Shown in pieces: positions 23,433 through 33,588 of a stretch of 64,000 bases of DNA. Under the pieces are notes generated by a model. It was not told the DNA's origin. It did not search any database and saw only the letters and a program-made list of their open reading frames with translations. Both the position numbers and the translations under genes were made by a program. Numbering within the stretch: position 1 is the stretch's first letter; the number at the start of each line of letters is the position of its first letter. Source of the stretch: Paramarasmius palmivorus (lineage: Eukaryota; Basidiomycota; Agaricomycetes; Agaricales; Marasmiaceae); the NCBI GenBank assembly GCA_037176845.1, contig JAYKXP010000016.1, positions 62,001 through 126,000 on the forward strand, in the 5' to 3' direction.

Positions 23433-24200
23433 CTAATGCCTCCTACGTCTTTTAGTTGGACGCGAATCTTCTACGTCGCCTTGCTGGACGGCAGGACCTA
23501 AACGCTGCTGTTGATCTCGCGCAGCTGAAATCGTAATTTGCCGAGGCCATTGAACATATAAGATACCGTTGCTGACGATCACACGGAGATCTTCGACCTG
23601 AACGAAATTGTTCACAAGCGATTTAGAAGTACAAAGATCGATACGAGACTTACAGTCACATTCTGAGGGAGCTGAAATGATCTCCTAAATGATCCATAGC
23701 GAAGTTCATCCACTAATTTTCGAACCACAGGGGGATCGTTTCCCGGTTCCGCTGGAGGTTCACAGTCAATCCATTCGTCCGCGGATTGGGCGTAAACCTT
23801 GAAGGTATTGTATCGTTGTCCTTCGATATTGAGCTTGCCTTCTTCGACAGTGACCTTTATATCCTCCTTGCGAACGCCCGGTAGCTCGAACATAGCAATA
23901 AAAAAGTCGGTATGAGAATCTAAATAGACGTCCGATCTAAGGTGTATCACCCTGTAAGTGCCCTGCTACGCATAACATAACACTGTTACTTACCTGGGGA
24001 CCCATACACCGTTTGCAGGTCTAGCAGCTGCTCTCTGCTGTTGCTGAATAAGCGAGGCAATTCTGTTTGCGATTCGCTCAACGCTTCCTTCGTCGAGGAC
24101 AACCTATAAAAGAAATTAATCAGTCTTTCCTGTAGGTCAGTAAAGAAATTTTGTATGAACTCACCACATTATGTGCCGAGTTTACAGTGTTGGATGCCAT
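23433..24200 (-). CDS. Small heat shock protein, Hsp20/alpha-crystallin family
   Basis: Exons complement(23433..23597, 23654..23951, 23994..24103, 24165..24200); frame closes at 202 residues. The alpha-crystallin domain spans about residues 50-170: DVYLDSHTDFFIAMFELPG (first strand; 'ELPGV+KEDIKV' is a family hallmark), VTVEEGKLNIEGQRY, then YGSFRRSFQLPQNVTVEDLR and VIVSNGILYVQWPRQ (usually 'A.+.NGVL.I..PK'). The N-terminal arm (RIANRIASLIQQQQRAAARP) is Gln/Ala rich and the tail is short and basic (KRRRRH). Known role: ATP-independent holdase that keeps unfolded proteins soluble. An insertion between the two halves (about 20 residues, with DEWIDCEPPAEPGNDPP) is larger than in canonical members. 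I found no perfect heat-shock element upstream. Confidence 0.9.
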
Positions 24201-24844
24201 GGGTAAATGTACTGATCATTTCGCATGCAAGTGAGAGCCCTTTAAAGTTTTCAGCTTCATGGTTACCACATCAAGCTGAACCGGAAAGAAGGACCAACAC
24301 CCATCTTTAACATTTCCTTCCTCGAAATGCTAGCTTCGGTCTTTTTCGAATACCAACTAGCTGTATAGAGTCCGTTGAGTTTCCCGCTGAGTTTCTTGCT
24401 ATTCAGAGCAAACAGAGATTGAAATTGATCGTTACCCAATTACTTACAAGCTGTCCAAAACAACTGTCCTGGTATGGACTTACCCGCGGTTTCTATTTAT
24501 ATCACCGCCGCCCAGATCACAAATGCGTTCTTCGCTTCTCTTGTTCTTCGTTTCCCCAAGTTGTCGGTGTAAACCGATGTTCTCATGGCTACTTTTCCTC
24601 CGACGATTTCGCCCTCAAATTTAAGAACCAGTCTAAACCAAACGGCCTAAATTCGATGGATTGGAAGTTAACAAGGAGAAGAAGCACAGCGGAAGCGTTC
24701 TCTTTCGTAGGGAAGGATATCGACAGATCTCGACCCGCCCCACCACTAGGGATAAGTAGCTCGCACTGAGTGTCAGAATTGGTTTCTCAGACCCTCTTTG
24801 TTCAAACCAACCATCTGCCTTATTTTTCGCTTGTCCTTTGCAAG
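24201..24844. other. Divergent promoter region, Hsp20 and small paralogue gene
   Basis: About 640 bp between the Hsp20 start (24200, leftwards) and the start at 24845 (rightwards). It contains loose TTC/GAA half-sites (for example TTCCTTCCTCGAAA at about 24312 and TTTTTCGAA near 24342), but not in the nTTCnnGAAn spacing of a consensus heat-shock element. Confidence 0.35.
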
Positions 24845-25543
24845 ATGGATTTCAATCTCGACGAAACCGAAATCGAAAAGCTCCGTACCTTTCATTTGCC
24901 CGTACTACAGGAATTCTTTAACAGGGTCGTTGATGCCTATCCTCGTACATCGTCTGGTTTGCTTGGCTCCATTCGAAACGAAAATGGAACACCGGAGATG
25001 CAGTTGGAAATGGTGAAACTTCACAATTTAGCCGTGCGTTCTTTCGTCCGTCTTAAATGACTACTTATGTTGACATTCGTCTAGCTCTTCCCTATCCATT
25101 ATCAGCGCCACTTCAGTGAAGAGGTCGCATTAACCCAAAGATTTCGGAACAACGTACAACTGGTTATCGATACCTTCATGTCTCGTATTCATTCTGAGCA
25201 TGCTCGAGCTTCCCTGATGCCGCATATGGTGTGCCCCAGCGGAGATAGTGCACCAGAAAGAGATCTGTCGGTTGCTACTAACTCCCAGCTGTGGGCTCTC
25301 CAATTCATTCGTTTGGTCGGACGCGTTCAATGCGCTCAAGATCTCGGGTACAATTTTGACGACACAGAGTATGACCTCAATACGATACACTGGATGTGTG
25401 TCGATGTCATGGATTTGCTCTCCGTTGAAATCCAATCAGGACACAACCTTATAGCCCTGGTAGAAGCTTGTATGTGCTCACCTTTAATTATACTACAAAC
25501 TTATGCTGACCTCTTCTCAGTGGTAACCGCAGTCGGTGTCTGA
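24845..25543 (+). CDS. Hypothetical protein, paralogue of the gene at 8683-9367
   Basis: Exons 24845..25033, 25085..25469, 25521..25543; frame closes, 198 residues. Blocks shared with the gene at 8683-9367: LPVLQEFFNRVVDAYPRTSS, QRFRNNVQLVIDT, APERDLSVATNSQLWALQ, FIRLVGRV and a C-terminal Trp-Met/Trp-Leu helix (NTIHWMCVDVMDLLSVEI). Exon 2 is 385 nt in both copies and both introns match in position and phase. No recognised domain. It lies about 630 bp upstream of paralogue D on the same strand. Confidence 0.7.
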
Positions 25544-26174
25544 TAAAGAATGCAGTCTTTGTATTGAGCTAGTGTTGAATGTAGAAAAGCTGTTGCATAT
25601 ACGATTTTTAGTTTGAAGTGCTTGGCCATTTACAAAGTTTCGTGCCTGAACGGAGTCGTCATAGGAACGGAAACGTGGCAAATGCTGTGCTTGGTAATCT
25701 GACATCTACTCTCATGTCGAGTTTCGACACTCAACGAATAGCTACATTCTTCTAGCATTTGGAAGACTATCCCTGAAGCGCTTCTGTCCAACCTCATGCC
25801 TGAAGGTCAATCGTTAGTTCCAGTTCAAATACCCCACGACTACCATGTCAGACGACCTTTCAACGTAAACCGGATAAGAGGTAACCGCATTGATTCAGTG
25901 ATTCGCCTCGAGTCGTTCTTTAACGCCTCTCTTACTCTTTTCCTTAGCAGATCCGAGAGCTCACTGAATGAGGCTTCACTCGTCAGCCGCCTTCTCGTAT
26001 TCAAATCCCATCCGAATATCCTCTTCATCCATTTTCAAGCTCAACGGATATGTGCCCTCAAAATCGAGATACTTTGCTCCCCACCCGGTCAGCTAATACT
26101 GTAAATACGATTGAGTCTCGTTGTATTTTACCTCTGTCTTCCGCTCAAAATTGTTCAGGGTAACCTCGACCTCG

Positions 26175-27813
26175 ATGGATCTGGCCATATTCGCCCGTAA
26201 AGTGTGAGTGCTTTCTATGGCATCTATACTGCAAGCTGAAACGATCGGAACAGCAACCTCAATTGTCCGGAACTCCTTTATGAGCAAGAGTCGATGGAGA
26301 GCCTATATGACAAGCTACGCGCAGTGCGAAACTTGAAGACTGCTACACATGCTATACGCTACTTCAAATATCGCCACTCGCTCAGTTCCTACTTCCGTCC
26401 TATCGACCTCGATACCTTCAGAACGATGCAGAGTTACACCAAAGCACTCATTGTTGGCAAGAGCGCCATGCGGGTACTTATGGGTACCTGTTCAAACGAT
26501 CATCTTGAACTGTCTGTCGCGCGGAGATACGCGAGATGTGTAGCTTCTTTCCTTTTGGCAATCAAATTGGAATATATCCCGAACGAAGGACAACAAACTT
26601 CGTCACCGGAACACGCGCTCCTGCAAAACCTAAAGCATCGGAAAAGCGTACAGTTCACGCCCTATACACCACTTACAACCGACTCGTTCGTCTTTACCGT
26701 GTTGAATTTCAGAGTGCCACGGTCGAATGCCATAGTGCAGGTCATCGTTACGGATGACCATCCTCTTCAATTCGTCTTTTGCCTGCGCTTCAGTGAGTAA
26801 TAACATCTCCACCCAGAGTTCGCTTTTTGACGGGATTGTTACAGGTCACGATATGGCATTCGTTTCTGCTAGCCATACCTTCATGTTGTTCCCCAAATCC
26901 ACATTTTTGGATCAAATAACTCTGGATTTCGCTGCACCGATGGGTCAGTCGGGTTCTATGCAAGACCGTTCTTTCGGTGATAAGGTCTTCGTCGTAAACC
27001 CCGCTCTTACAGCTACAGATGTTCTGGATCATACCAGAGATATCTCAGCATATGTAAGACGTATTGGCGATAGTAGGACTTGGACCAGCGCTCTACGTCC
27101 TCTTGCCGTCACTGATCTTGACGTTGGTAGTCACGATGACTCTGTTCCGACGCTAGACTCTTGGCAGCTGATATTTGCACCCTTCCGACCTCCTATATTC
27201 ATGTCTTTCCTTTCCACCACGATGGAAAGCACGCAGGAATACTTCGTTGCACCAGCCATACGTGACCTCGTTGCGATGAAGAACTTCGAGCCTGGTGTAG
27301 ATCAACGCTCAGGAACTACTTCCCAACATCCGATTACTCAGTTACAAGCAACTGCAGAGACGATAAAGCAAGCTTTGTTCGTCCTAGAGGATGAAGAAGC
27401 CCTATATCCCATTTTACTTGCGCAGCTCCAGCGCAGTTTTCAGCTTTCAGCGCGCACATTTCCTTCGGCGATCCAGCCTTCCGCGTCAGTGGGCTCTACA
27501 CTGTGCAAGCTTTTTCTCGCCACTCCGGCTTTATGGAATGGAGCTATAAAAGTAATTATCGGCTCTAGTTGGCTGCTTATTTTCTCATCTTTGTCACTAG
27601 GTCGCCGTTACTTTCAAATGCATTTCAGAAGATCCAAAGCCGGTTGTTCGAACCCTGACCACATTCCGTCTTCCACCACGACTCGAACACGTGATCCATA
27701 ACGTATCTGAATCAAGCGATTTGGCTTCGATGAATCTCTACCTAGGCATTGTAAGTACGAAAGCTTCCAAGTCTCCTTGTCTCCTAAACTGATGAACCTC
27801 CGAGTAGAACTGA
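26175..27813 (+). CDS. NTase-like family, paralogue D (divergent)
   Basis: Exons 26175..26203, 26254..26792, 26845..27551, 27601..27750, 27808..27813; frame closes at about 476 residues. The first three introns have the positions and phases of those in A-C (phase 2 after the N-terminal peptide; phase 1 after the 'LRFS' end of the first half; phase 0 before VAVTFKCISEDPKPVVRTLT). At the signature site it reads LIVGKSAMRVLMG ... NDHLELSV: Gly78 is kept but Ser79 is Lys, and the D-L-D is H-L-E. The C-terminal half keeps FVSASHTFMLFPKSTFLDQ. It is shorter than A-C in the linker. The last six-base exon (Asn-stop) is plausible but not certain. Confidence 0.65.
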
Positions 27814-28239
27814 CTTTGATTCAGCTTCTTTCAGTTCTTACAAGAAACCTGATTTCGGGACAATACGCTACTTAAAGATCTTGTAGTACCCACGTCTTTC
27901 TCGTCTAATCCATTCTCGAATTTACGGCCGCAACACGACTGATACCGAAGCTCCTTTAATTCATCGCTTATTCGGAAAGATGCACAACCTGCATTATATC
28001 GTTTTTCTTTTGGATAACCCTTGAACCTACCACCTGATGCAGTCTATCAAAACAGGTGTACATTCTATTTAGGCCTCACGATCACCATTTTGATTTGTCT
28101 TTCAGGGTTAGTTTCTACCGCTTGCTCTTCTACTGGACTTAGATTTGCCAAACTTGAACATACCTTCCATCATAAGCGGAGCTCCCTTTCTCTTCGGCTA
28201 CCATACCTGTCTAAATTCTTACTTTGGTGCCGCCTTCAA

Positions 28240-28262
28240 CGGATACCTCTATGCATATAAAA
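28240..28262 (+). promoter_or_regulatory. Candidate TATA box
   Basis: ATGCATATAAAAGTCG contains a TATAAAA core, about 85 bp upstream of the start codon at 28335. The position and sequence suit a TATA-type core promoter for the RNase H1 N-terminal domain gene. Confidence 0.45.
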
Positions 28263-28334
28263 GTCGACGTCCTAGAGGTATATCCCCAGAGTTCAGACGT
28301 ACTAGATCAACATCCCGCATCGCTTTAGCCTCAC

Positions 28335-29006
28335 ATGTCAGCCTTTGACTCTCTTCTCCCTGTTTTGCAAGGACTCTTCGGCCAAAACTGGTCAGGTACG
28401 CTTATTCTTGTGTTCATTCTTCGTTAATTAGCTTACTAACTTATTCCTTAGACAATGAAATTTTTGCACTTGATCGCCTCAACGATTCACAGAACGAGGT
28501 TTTCGATAAAGTTATCGGTACAATGGTCTTGAAAAGTAAGCCGTCGTTATATGCTGCGTAGGTCTCTCTGACGTTCACTCTCAGATTATTATTCGTCATT
28601 CTTAGACAAAGATTATCAAGTCTCCGTCACAAATGCAGCAGCGATCAGGGCTCCACCTACGCTGTCCGTTGTCTGTCCTCGCTGCGACCTGCAGATTTCT
28701 TTGCCCCTGCCGGAGGATAGGTGGTATTGTGTAGTCGCTGGCCTCAGAGTGGGATGGGTCAAAAATTGGTGAGCTACCTTTGTTTGTGTCATAGCTGTAA
28801 ATACTGATACTTTGAGTAGGGACAATGTAAAGACCTTGGTATTGCATATTTCGGCGAACAAGTATGCGTCCTACGGCTCGAGGGAGGACGCACGTAAAGC
28901 TTTTGTTGCGGCACTTGTCGCCGGATCCGTTCAAATCTTGGGCGTTTCCGACGGGGCTGTCGAATACGACCCTGTCCCCGCCGGTGATGGTTGTCTCTTT
29001 CCTTGA
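28335..29006 (+). CDS. Protein with RNase H1 N-terminal (viroplasmin-like) domain
   Basis: Exons 28335..28395, 28452..28535, 28606..28768, 28820..29006; frame closes at 164 residues. Residues about 85-135 read WYCVVAGLRVGWVKNWDNVK followed by NKYASYGSREDARKAFVAAL. This matches the small hybrid-binding domain found at the N-terminus of eukaryotic RNase H1 (pattern 'WY.V..G...G.+..W......+.G......+.S+.EA...F'). No catalytic RNase H domain follows: the protein ends about 30 residues later. Basidiomycetes have many stand-alone proteins of this kind. A Cys pair (CPRCDLQISLPLPEDRW) precedes the domain. Role unknown; nucleic-acid binding is inferred. Confidence 0.65.
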
Positions 29007-30237
29007 AGGAAAGACGGCTTGATGACTTGTGCAAGACTTGTGTCTTGATCAAAGGCCGCTCTCTTTCGTTCTTTTTCTTTGACTCCATGTAGTTTCTATC
29101 GTCTCTGAGAAAATCTGTAAACTCCGGTTCACCGAATGCTTTGAATACGACTCTTTGATCCTCTCTGTTTGGAAGGATGGCTTGCCTTATATAAGTACAG
29201 CTGGGAAAATAGTCATGCGAAGACGGGTAACAAATATGCCCTGCCGCCTCGTGTCTTCTTTTCTGTGCGCAACGTCAATAAACCCATCCTCGAGTCAACC
29301 CGAAGAATATTGTATTACGGTAACTTCATCGACTTTGGAGATTCCTTTTCTAAGCTGATTCTATCTGATCCTCAGGTCTCTGTAACATGATGAATTGTAC
29401 CCATATCAAATCAAGTGTACGAATGTAATCGACAACTTTCAGCCTGCGCTATGTTCACAGACACTACTACGATACTAAGATATAACTCGTGCCTGTATAC
29501 ACCATTTAAACGTCAACGTTAAATACCGGCGAATGTCAATACTTACTAAAGCCGAGATGAATAACAACGCTCATTTTCCTCTCAAATCCCGAACTCGTTC
29601 CAGTCGGCGGTTTACGCCGACCCATTCAAGCTAGTGTTTGAACAGTGAGGCGAGTTCGTGTAGTAGACTTCAAATCCACTGAGCAATGCAACTGCAAGAT
29701 GAGTTATGCCGGCTTCCAAGTGATAGACATCCCGCTGGAGGGATGTATCTCATTGTATCGATGGCCTTATAAACAGCTCGTTCGTGGACTGAAATTGCTC
29801 GTGGCAGAGATGTTGAGGAAATGAGAGCAATATTAACTATTGATGTCACTGCAAGGCGCGCATTGTCAAATTTACGGTGTTCTTGGGCACTTCTTCATGA
29901 CTCGCATCAACACTTCACACTAGCAACTATCAAACCAGCCTGTTATTCTGCAAGTGTATTGCTATCATCGTTTGCTTGCTATCTGACTCTGGGGTCAAGT
30001 TAGGGTCGAGGTTAGTGTATGTCTTCCTCTCAAGCGTAATGCTGGAAACTCACTTTTTTTCTTATATTCTACCTTGCAATGGGCCTATTTTCGTTCAGAA
30101 AATCGACAGTTGACTTTGCGTGGCCATAATTCTTCCCAGTAAACCCCATCAACTGGCAAAGCCCTCCAAGCTATACGGCTCATCGTTTTCCTACGTAACA
30201 CTTGTCACCCGACTGGTCCAACTTACATTTTCTCAGT
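29007..30237 (+). other. Intergenic region upstream of the Ctk1-type kinase, nothing clear
   Basis: About 1.2 kb. A 73-codon frame at 29169-29390 (MEGWLALYKYSWENSHAKTG at its start) has protein-like composition but no supporting exons. The rest is AT-rich with short frames. I see no repeat or RNA gene. Confidence 0.4.
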
Positions 30238-33200
30238 ATGCCTGCGCAAGGTCGACACCGAAGAAAACACAGAAATGGCAAGGGACATGACGACAATTCA
30301 GCTCCAGTATCGCGAGGCGATGATTCACATTCGTCCGAGTCTTATTCGCGTTTTCATTCCAACTCACACCATTCCGATAGCTACAGACCAGACAGGAACT
30401 CATTCGACATGGCTCGAGAGCCCTCTTCATCTCGAAACACACACGAACAAGATTCATGGCGTTCGGAACATTCTGATGATCGCTACAGCTACCATTCCGG
30501 TTATGGTCGAGGTGGAGGAAGAGGAGAGTACAATGTGGGCGAATCGCGGGATTCAGGGTGGTCTGGTCGTCGCAGGAGTGATTCTCATTACACACAACAA
30601 CGAGAAGAATGGCCTCCGCGGAGCGACCATGGTTATTCTTCCTCATACCAAGAACCCCAGCCAGTTTGGGATCCTCAGCCAGACTCTTCATACGACAGCC
30701 GAGCCGCCCCTTATGCACGTTGGCAAGATGAGGACCACGCTGCACAACAACATCTCGACCGCGACCTTGACAGAAACATTCGACAAAGGGACGTCCATGA
30801 GGATCGAGACCGAGAGATGAGGTGGCATCGAGAGGATAGACGGGACGCAGAACCAGAACGAGTGTCTGATATGGGCTGGGAGCCACGACATCGTCAGAGT
30901 AGTCGCAGAAATTGGGAGGAGAGAGACAATTTGGACCGTCCACCAAGCCCTGAACCAGAACGCTCTTGGGAGCCAGCCGAGAGTTGGAAATCCTCTCACC
31001 GTGAGGAGTCAAACAATTATCGTCACCACAACTTCCAGAGACAAAATGGGCACAGTAAACATTATAAGGGTAACCAAAAGAAAAACTACCGTCATAACAA
31101 GGACAAGAAAGATAAGAAGAACAACGACGACAGCCATCTTAATAAGTAAGTCAGTTTTTCATTTACACGCTGCGTTGACTCATTTTTCACTTTCAGCTGG
31201 CAGAGGCGAGACAGCCTCACTTCTGAACGAAGTGACAAAGGCTCTTCTCGAAGAAAACATCGTCGCTATTCTCGGTCGCGCTCACGTTCCCCAGCCGACT
31301 CCCATTACTCTCATCGCTCACACTATTCTTCGCGAGATCGAAGTCGTAGTCGCTCGTTGTCTCCTGCGCCTAAGCGCATGCGAAGAGAATCGAGTCCTTT
31401 CGTACCTCACGACGAATCGCCTTACAGGGGACGACGGGATGTGCCAACTTCATACAGGGATCGACGTTCTATATCCCCAGCGTCACACTATTCCCACAGA
31501 GACCTACCTCGCAAAGGACGTCGGAGAAGTGTTTCTTCTGCGTCCACTATGAGCTCCGATAGAAGCAGGAGTCGGAGTCCACTTGAGAAAACCCGCGCTG
31601 TTCACCGCCTACCCACTGCTTCAGCGCCTACTGGAACATTCCAACGCAACGAAAATCGTCCAAAGAAGAACCAGCGCAACGGTGGCCGACGCAACAAATC
31701 TTCAGCAATGGCTACCGCAAATGTCGAACAAATGCCACCCCCACCGGTTCCACACCTTCCATCACGTCCTGAGTACGAATACCAGCACCAGAAACACAAC
31801 CTTTCTTCCTCCGATGGTATGGAGGAGGCTCCGACAGCCTCTCGCCCGCCTTCAGGCAAGGCTGGCTTCAAACCCATTGGACAACAGCCCTCGTCAATGA
31901 AATTATTCTTCCCTGGAGACGATGATGATATGGACTTGAGCGCCGACTCTAGTACATCGACTCGCATACAGGATTATCAGCAGGAAGAAACCGTCGAGAT
32001 AGCAGAACCTCGACCCATGGATGAGCCTGAGCCCCGGTATCCAATGGACAAGCGAGAGTCCACTGGTGATTACCGGGACCACTATCCAAATGGTGTGCAG
32101 CATCCTGTGCAAAACCAACAACCAGCACCTGGCTATGCTCCTTGGATTTCGTCAGAACCTGACCATGGCTGGGGCTGGCGATCATGGGAACACTCAAAGC
32201 CACCAACACCGCCTGCCGTTGCACCTACGCCTGCTTCCCAAAGTGAGGTTTACATGATCGTTAGTCAAGTTGGCGAAGGGACATTTGGGAAGGTTTACAA
32301 AGCCCGCAATACTGCTACCGGTGCACATGTTGCATTGAAGCGGATCCGAATGGAGGCAGAGAAAGAGGGTTTCCCTGTCACGGCGATGCGGGAGATAAAA
32401 CTACTGCAATCGTTGCGCCATAATAATGTCATTCGACTGCATGAGATGATGGTGTCTAGTGGTCAGTGTTCTTGTTCTGAATCGTTCGTTCATTCACTCA
32501 TGGATAAATAGGTTCCGTGTACATGGTCTTCGAATATATGGACCATGACTTGACTGGGGTGTTGTCCCAGACTCAGTTCGCGTTCTCCAAAGCGCATCTG
32601 AAGTCTCTCTGTCATCAAATGTTGGCCGGCCTAGGATACCTTCACCATAAAGGTGTCATTCATCGAGATATTAAAGGCTCCAATATTCTCATCAACAACC
32701 GCGGAGAGCTCAAGCTAGCTGATTTCGGATTGGCACGGTTCTATCAGAAACGGCGTCGAGCAGACTATACGAACCGAGTTATCACACTATGGTATCGACC
32801 ACCCGAACTTCTGTTTGGAGCCACTATCTATGGTCCTGAAGTCGATATGTGGAGTGCTGGGTATGTCTAGTCCCCCAAACATCGTTTTTTATTTGCTCAT
32901 CTATTACAGATGTATAATGCTCGAGCTGTTCACGAAGAAGCCTGTCTTTCAAGGGAACGATGAAATCTCGCAACTAGATACGATATACCGTATCATCGGC
33001 ACCCCAAATCGTGAACGATGGGGCGAGGTTGCCAATCTACCTTGGTACGAACTCGTGAAGCCAAAAGATGTCATTCCAAATCACTTCCGGGAACTATTTC
33101 AAAAGTTAGTGACCAACATGCGCCTTCTCATATATATTCACGATCGGTCGTCTTAGATGGATGTCTCCTGCCGCTTTAGATCTTGCAGAGCGGCTTCTCG

Positions 33201-33419
33201 ATTACGACCCAGCTCGTCGGATCAGCGCCACAGACGCGATGCAAGCACTGTATTTTACTGCAGAAGATCCCCCAGCGGAGCCGCCTGTCGGGTATGGTCA
33301 TTTGTTGTTATACATGGGTCTCTATCTAACTATACATGTGCAGCTTGGCTACTCTCGAAGGAGAATGGCATGAATTGGAGACAAAACGGGAACGTGCAAA
33401 AAAGCGTAAAAAAGAATGA
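30238..33419 (+). CDS. CTK1: Cyclin-dependent kinase, Ctk1/CDK12 type (RNA polymerase II CTD kinase)
   Basis: Exons 30238..31145, 31197..32461, 32512..32860, 32910..33104, 33157..33291, 33344..33419; frame closes at 975 residues. Residues 1-650 are disordered and rich in Ser/Arg/His/Asp, including RS-type stretches (SRSRSRSP), typical of CDK12/13-type kinases. The kinase domain starts near 653: [12 protein letters not shown] (Gly loop), VALKRIR (Lys), PVTAMRE near 697 (variant of PITAIRE/PITSIRE), [11 protein letters not shown] near 774, DFGLA near 795, [20 protein letters not shown] and a C-terminal arginine. The extension [20 protein letters not shown] followed by KRKKE is typical of Ctk1. 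Known role of the family: phosphorylates Ser2 of the polymerase II C-terminal domain with cyclin Ctk2 and Ctk3. Antisense frames here are shadows. Confidence 0.92.
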
Positions 33420-33588
33420 GCGACAACACAAGGATTATCGTACTGCTAGACGTGTAATAATACCGATGCATTGCTTCATTGCGGACCTCATGCTTGCGAT
33501 TTAATAAGTCCTTTCTCTGACAAATGATGTACAATACTCTCGACCTAACAATGCTCAATCAGAAAACCGTGCATTCGAAAAACTAGGA

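Noticed and set aside
24201..24844. Heat-shock element upstream of Hsp20
   Set aside because: Only scattered TTC/GAA half-sites with wrong spacing; no three-unit nGAAnnTTCnnGAAn element.
15413..27813. Retrotransposed origin of the NTase-like copies
   Set aside because: All copies keep introns at the same positions, which excludes copying from spliced RNA.
28335..29006. Endogenous plant-virus insertion because of the viroplasmin-like domain
   Set aside because: The domain is a normal part of eukaryotic RNase H1, the gene has four fungal-type exons, and no viral gene lies nearby.
30233..31012. 259-codon open frame on the minus strand opposite the Ctk1-type kinase
   Set aside because: It is antisense to the Ser/Arg/His-rich first exon, whose skewed codons leave the other strand open. 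No motif, no splice support.
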